This document shows positions 60,674 to 64,000 of a stretch of DNA of 64,000 nt, piece by piece. The first letter of the stretch is position 1. The number at the start of each line of letters is the position of its first letter. Location: NCBI RefSeq assembly GCF_020510625.1, contig NZ_CP075191.1, forward strand, positions 1,650,001 to 1,714,000, in the 5' to 3' direction. Both the position numbers and the translations under genes were made by a program. The notes beneath the pieces were generated by a model, which had not been told where the DNA came from, did not search any database, and saw only the letters and a list, made by a program, of their open reading frames with translations. This stretch comes from Ferribacterium limneticum (GTDB taxonomy: Bacteria; Pseudomonadota; Gammaproteobacteria; Burkholderiales; Rhodocyclaceae).

Positions 60674-61078
60674 ATGCACGTTCAGGAAGACAACCAGCCC
60701 TACGACGAGATCAACGTCACGCCGATGCTCGACCTCGCCTATGTGCTGCTGGTCATCTTCATCATCATGACGACGGCCTCGGTGCAGGGCGTCAAGGTTG
60801 AGTTGCCGAAGACGGCTGTCAGCTCCAGCCTGGCCAAGCCGGGCACCAAGGCAGTCACCGTGGCCCGTAATGGCGACGTCTTTCTCGATGCCTACCCGGT
60901 CACCATGGAGCAGCTCGACTTGCGTCTGGCCCAGTACCTCGCCGCCAATCCGGCGCTGTCGATTGTCATCAAGGGCGATGGCCAGGCCCAGTACGCCAAG
61001 GTGATGGAGGTGATGGAGTTGCTCAAGCGCAACGGCATTACCGACCTCGGTCTGGCCACCACCCGGGCGCAGAGGTAG
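60674..61078 (+). CDS. exbD: ExbD/TolR-family protein, copy 1
   Basis: The 134-residue protein has the family form: a short cytoplasmic leader, one helix INVTPMLDLAYVLLVIFIIMTTASVQGVKVELPKT with the proton-carrying Asp of TPMLD, and a periplasmic part ending LAANPALSIVIKGDGQAQYAKVMEVMELLKRNGITDLGLAT. It forms the ion channel with the ExbB fusion upstream (15 bp). Copy 2 is 3 bp after it, overlapping in expression. Paired ExbD proteins are common in TonB-like and Tol-like systems with specialised roles. Confidence 0.92.
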   Translation: MHVQEDNQPYDEINVTPMLDLAYVLLVIFIIMTTASVQGVKVELPKTAVSSSLAKPGTKAVTVARNGDVFLDAYPVTMEQLDLRLAQYLAANPALSIVIKGDGQAQYAKVMEVMELLKRNGITDLGLATTRAQR

Positions 61079-61081
61079 GCC

Positions 61082-61486
61082 ATGCACGTCCAAGCGGAAA
61101 CCAAACCCTACGACAGCATCAACGTCACGCCGATGCTCGACCTCGCCTATGTGCTGCTGGTCATTTTTATTCTGATGACCACCGCCTCGGTTTCGGGGAT
61201 GTCGATCAATTTGCCCAAGCCTTCGAACAAGCCGAGTACCGAAAAACACGAGATCAAGATCATCCAGATTCGTCCGGACGGCTCGCTGCATCTGAATGGT
61301 GTCGGTGTCACGGTTCGCGAACTTGAGGTGCAACTGAAGGCGACGATGGCGCGTGATCCGAAAGCCTCGGTCGTGCTCAAGGGTGATCCGGCGGTCAATT
61401 ACGCCCGGGTGGTCGAAGTGCTTGATCTCACCGGTGCCATGGGCATCGGTTCGGTTGGCCTGGTGACGGCGAGAATTGGTAACTGA
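61082..61486 (+). CDS. exbD: ExbD/TolR-family protein, copy 2
   Basis: This 134-residue paralogue shares the start INVTPMLDLAYVLLVIFILMTTASVSGMSINLPKPSNKP, including the key Asp, and ends NYARVVEVLDLTGAMGIGSVGLVTARIGN. The periplasmic domains of the two copies differ clearly, so a mixed ring or successive functions are possible. AGAGG near the ATG and the 3-bp gap show coupling to copy 1. It is followed at 5 bp by tonB. Confidence 0.92.
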   Translation: MHVQAETKPYDSINVTPMLDLAYVLLVIFILMTTASVSGMSINLPKPSNKPSTEKHEIKIIQIRPDGSLHLNGVGVTVRELEVQLKATMARDPKASVVLKGDPAVNYARVVEVLDLTGAMGIGSVGLVTARIGN

Positions 61487-61491
61487 CAGCC

Positions 61492-62154
61492 ATGGAAACA
61501 GAAATCAAGCCGTCGCGGCGCTGGCTGAATATTGTCGTGATTATCGTGGCCGGTGCTGCGATTATCGCCATTGTCGCTTGGGGCATCATGACCCTGATGG
61601 GCGGCAAGTCCAGCAAGCCGCGCAAACCGCCAGTCGTCACCCTGCTGCCTGACAAGCCGCCACCCCCCCCGCCGCCGCCCAAGGAAGAAAAGAAGCCCGA
61701 GCCGCCCAAGGAAAACCCCAAGGACGTCAAGATGGAGCCGCCCAAGGAGGCGCTTCAGCCGGCCCAGAACGAGCCGCTGAAGATGGAAGGCGCCGCCGGC
61801 GACGGCGATAGTGCCTTCGGCTCGGGCACGGTCGGTCGCGAATACACCGGCGGCAACATCGGTGCCACCGGCGCCGTGCAGGGCATGTACGCCGGCCGGC
61901 TGCAGCGCCATCTGCAGGACCAGTTGAGCCGCAACCGCAAATTGAAGGAGTCCGACTATCGCGTCACCGTGCGCGTCTGGCTGCGCCGTGACGGTTCGGT
62001 CGAGAAGGCCGACCTGGCGCAGAGCACGGGCAATGCGACGCTGGACGAGCTACTCCGCGAGGCGCTGCTGCAGGTCACCGCCATGCGCGAGGCGCCGCCG
62101 GAAAACATGCCGCAACCGATCCGGATACGTATCACTGCCCGCGGTGCACCTTAG
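61492..62154 (+). CDS. TonB-like energy-transducing protein
   Basis: The 220-residue protein has a single membrane helix (about 12-36: LNIVVIIVAGAAIIAIVAWGIMTLM), a proline-rich stiff linker (about 40-85, PPPPPPPKEEKKPEPPKENPKDVKMEPPK), a Gly-rich part and a TonB C-terminal domain (about 125-218: YAGRLQRHLQDQLSRNRKLKESDYRVTVRVWLRRDGSVEKADLAQSTGNATLDELLREALLQVTAMREAPPENMPQPIRIRI). It carries proton-motive energy across the periplasm to an outer-membrane partner. No TonB-dependent receptor is in the window. Its neighbours (ExbB-LamG, ExbD x2, porin) imply a partner within this operon or the TPS pair. Confidence 0.88.
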   Translation: METEIKPSRRWLNIVVIIVAGAAIIAIVAWGIMTLMGGKSSKPRKPPVVTLLPDKPPPPPPPPKEEKKPEPPKENPKDVKMEPPKEALQPAQNEPLKMEGAAGDGDSAFGSGTVGREYTGGNIGATGAVQGMYAGRLQRHLQDQLSRNRKLKESDYRVTVRVWLRRDGSVEKADLAQSTGNATLDELLREALLQVTAMREAPPENMPQPIRIRITARGAP

Positions 62155-62190
62155 TCACGAATTGAATTGAAGAAACCCAGAGAGAAATCC

Positions 62191-63840
62191 ATGAAATTCA
62201 CTCAGAAACCTCTGCACAAAGCCGTGGTCGGCGTCTTCGCCGGCCTACTGGCAGTCGGACAGCCAGCCCTGGCCGACGACCGGGAATCGCTTGAAACCCT
62301 GCGCGAAACGACGCTCAACCTGATCGACGCGCTGGTCGACCAGGGCATCTTCAGTCGGGAAAAGGCCGATGCAATGGTCAAGGCGGCACAAGCCAAGGCG
62401 GCCAAATCGGCCGCACGGGAGAAGCCAAAGGGCGCTGCGCCGGTTCGCGTCCAGTATGTGCCGGAAACGGTGAAAAACGAGATTCGCGACCAGTTGCGTC
62501 AGGAAGTGCTGGCCCAGGCCAAGACCGAGCGCTGGGCAGAGCCGAATGCCGTTCCGGCCTGGCTGGATCGCATCAAGTGGGAAGGTGACATGAGGGTGCG
62601 CTATCAGACGGAGGAGTTTGCCAAGAGCAATACCGAGGCATTGGATTATATATTTGCTGCAGCAGGGGCCAATCCGACGGGCGGCGAAGTTACCCGTGCA
62701 GCAGGCTTCCTCACCAATAACGGTTCGGCGGCGACTGCCAATACCCTTGAAAACCGGGACCGGTATCGCTTGCGCGCACGTCTTGGGGTTTTGGCCAAGG
62801 TCTCCGATGACTGGAGTGCTGGGATTCGTCTGGCAACCGGCAACACGACCGATCGGGTGTCTACGAATCAAACGATGGGGCAGGATTTCAACAAGTACCA
62901 GTTGATGGTGGACCGCGCTTACGTGAAATACGATCCGGTCGAGTGGTTGACTGCCACTGGGGGGCGTATTCCGAATCCATGGTTTTCGACGGACCTTGTG
63001 TGGGACGAAGATTTGAATTTCGAAGGTTTTGCGGCGACGATCAAGCCAAGCTTTGCCAACGGCGATTTCAGGCCTTTCCTGACCTTGGGCGCGTTCCCAC
63101 TGCGCGAGGAAAACCCGCCAACTCGTCCAAACAGATGGATGATGGGGGTGCAGGCCGGAACGAAATGGAATTTCGCGCAGAATTCCCGCTTGACCGTGGG
63201 TTTGGCCTGGTACGAATTCGACAAACTTGAAGGTCTTCTTGAAACTGATGCCGACTACACGGCAAACAGTCCCAGATATGGCCAGTATGAGTATGGTTCA
63301 GGTCTTCGCCAGAAGGGAAATACCCTGTTCCGGACTAATGCAGCTTCTGATGTCTCTGCAACCGTTTGGGGGCTCGCCTCCAAATTCCGCCCGATCAACC
63401 TGACTGCCTCGCTTGATTTGGCACACTTCGATCCAGTGCATGTCGTGCTGACTGCCGACTACGTCAAGAATATCGCCTTTGACCGTGCCGAAATCCGGCG
63501 TCGTACCGGTGTAAATATTAGTGATGGCAAGGATTTCGGCTACCTGTACAAGATCGTGGTCGGCATGCCCAAGCTTGAGAAGCGGCATGACTGGCAGGCA
63601 TCGTTTGCTTACCGTTATCTTGGTTCCGATGCCACGGTCGACGCCTTTACCGATTCCGATTTCGGTCTTGGCGGCACCAACCTCAAGGGTTACCAGCTGG
63701 GCCTGAATTATGGGGTCGACCAGAACGCCTGGCTCTCCTTGCGCTGGATGTCGGCTGAATCAATTGAGTCTTTCTCGCTCGATCCAAATCATCGCTTTGC
63801 GGTGGATTTGTTGCAGGCTGACGTCAATGTGCGCTTCTAA
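62191..63840 (+). CDS. Putative outer-membrane porin with N-terminal helix
   Basis: The 549-residue protein has a signal peptide (MKFTQKPLHKAVVGVFAGLLAVGQPALA), an alpha-helical periplasmic segment (about 30-120: LIDALVDQGIFSREKADAMVKAAQAKAAKSAAREKPKGAAPVRVQYVPETVKNEIRDQLRQEVL) and a beta-barrel-like region (about 130-549) beginning IKWEGDMRVRYQTEEF and ending FAVDLLQADVNVRF with a terminal Phe for BAM assembly. It resembles the 'putative porin' (Porin_5-type) family, including YVKYDPVEWLTATGGRIPNPWFSTDLVWDEDLNFEGFA. ATG 62191 begins the signal peptide; an in-frame TTG lies 24 bases earlier. It is in the TPS/TonB operon and the next gene overlaps its end. Confidence 0.86.
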   Translation: MKFTQKPLHKAVVGVFAGLLAVGQPALADDRESLETLRETTLNLIDALVDQGIFSREKADAMVKAAQAKAAKSAAREKPKGAAPVRVQYVPETVKNEIRDQLRQEVLAQAKTERWAEPNAVPAWLDRIKWEGDMRVRYQTEEFAKSNTEALDYIFAAAGANPTGGEVTRAAGFLTNNGSAATANTLENRDRYRLRARLGVLAKVSDDWSAGIRLATGNTTDRVSTNQTMGQDFNKYQLMVDRAYVKYDPVEWLTATGGRIPNPWFSTDLVWDEDLNFEGFAATIKPSFANGDFRPFLTLGAFPLREENPPTRPNRWMMGVQAGTKWNFAQNSRLTVGLAWYEFDKLEGLLETDADYTANSPRYGQYEYGSGLRQKGNTLFRTNAASDVSATVWGLASKFRPINLTASLDLAHFDPVHVVLTADYVKNIAFDRAEIRRRTGVNISDGKDFGYLYKIVVGMPKLEKRHDWQASFAYRYLGSDATVDAFTDSDFGLGGTNLKGYQLGLNYGVDQNAWLSLRWMSAESIESFSLDPNHRFAVDLLQADVNVRF

Positions 63841-64000
63841 AACCAAACTTTCTGTGCTGCTGCTGGCGGCGGCTTTTGCTGCAATGCCGGCTCTTGCTGC
63901 CGAGAAAAAAGCCGACCCGAACAAGGGGGAGGTGCGTCGTCTGCAACAAGTCCAGCGTCAACTCGAGCAGGAGAAAACCCGCCTGACCGAGGAAAAGGCT
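63827..64000 (+). CDS. Exported coiled-coil protein, partial (C-terminus beyond right edge)
   Basis: I translated this frame by hand: an ATG at 63827, inside the last codons of the porin gene and 14 bp before its end, starts a signal peptide (MCASKTKLSVLLLAAAFAAMPALA). It is followed by EKKADPNKGEVRRLQQVQRQLEQEKTRLTEEKA, a heptad-like coiled coil. The frame is open to the window edge with 58 codons seen. The overlap shows coupled translation in the TPS/TonB operon. Coiled-coil periplasmic proteins are found with several ExbB/TonB systems; I do not recognise the family from this fragment. Confidence 0.75.
   Translation, partial: MCASKTKLSVLLLAAAFAAMPALAAEKKADPNKGEVRRLQQVQRQLEQEKTRLTEEKA

Overview
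The window is high-GC, densely coded chromosome from a betaproteobacterium, most likely of the Rhodocyclales (Dechloromonas/Azonexus/Zoogloea type). The basis is a complete EpsD-E-F-G / exosortase B / EpsI block, five PEP-CTERM proteins with the same VPEP-x-YA-x-LLAGLG-x-MG-x-ARRR tail, the LuxR-type regulator EpsA, and TPR/GT41 glycosyltransferases. The genus is inference. I see no rRNA, tRNA, CRISPR array or phage.

Layout. (1) 1-16695, minus strand: one long exopolysaccharide operon read right to left: epsD, epsE, epsF, epsG, xrtB, epsI, gmd, fcl, two hexapeptide acetyltransferases, a Wzx-like flippase, a Wzy-like polymerase, a GT2, a GT4, a secreted polysaccharide lyase, a second GT4 and an AAC(3)-like N-acetyltransferase cut by the left edge. 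The flippase/acetyltransferase part (about 5.9-8.8 kb) is strikingly AT-rich and looks imported. (2) 17.1-24.2 kb: a PEP-CTERM protein, a GSU2403-type nucleotidyltransferase, and a coupled HDOD-histidine kinase / REC-PAS-GGDEF-EAL pair flanked by two copies of one palindromic repeat. (3) 24.3-31.8 kb, minus strand: a secreted ExeM/NucH-type nuclease with an RTX tail, a periplasmic 5'-nucleotidase and three PEP-CTERM proteins, suggesting use of extracellular DNA. (4) 31.7-32.6 kb: a MITE family with CTAG ends plus one small gene. (5) 32.7-41.0 kb, plus strand: a secretin with a cohesin-like tail, three pseudopilin-like proteins and two tandem TPR-GT41 (O-GlcNAc-transferase-like) proteins. (6) 41.1-45.5 kb: an ankyrin protein, EpsA, a PEP-CTERM protein and a PstS-like binding protein. 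(7) 45.6-64.0 kb, plus strand: TpsB, a 3852-residue TpsA exoprotein, a LamG-ExbB fusion, two ExbD, a TonB, a porin and the start of a coiled-coil periplasmic protein.

The parts are linked by an 18-bp palindrome, consensus CTAGTCCGATCGGACTAG. It occurs, with varying fidelity, upstream of three PEP-CTERM genes and of the TpsB-TpsA operon. Because the window also encodes EpsA, I infer that this is the EpsA operator and that polysaccharide, sorted surface proteins and the giant two-partner exoprotein form one biofilm/floc-matrix regulon. The TpsBA-LamG/ExbB-ExbD-ExbD-TonB-porin operon is the best candidate for an undescribed system: an energised, two-partner-secreted surface fibre machine with its own carbohydrate-lectin-like sensor on the proton channel.
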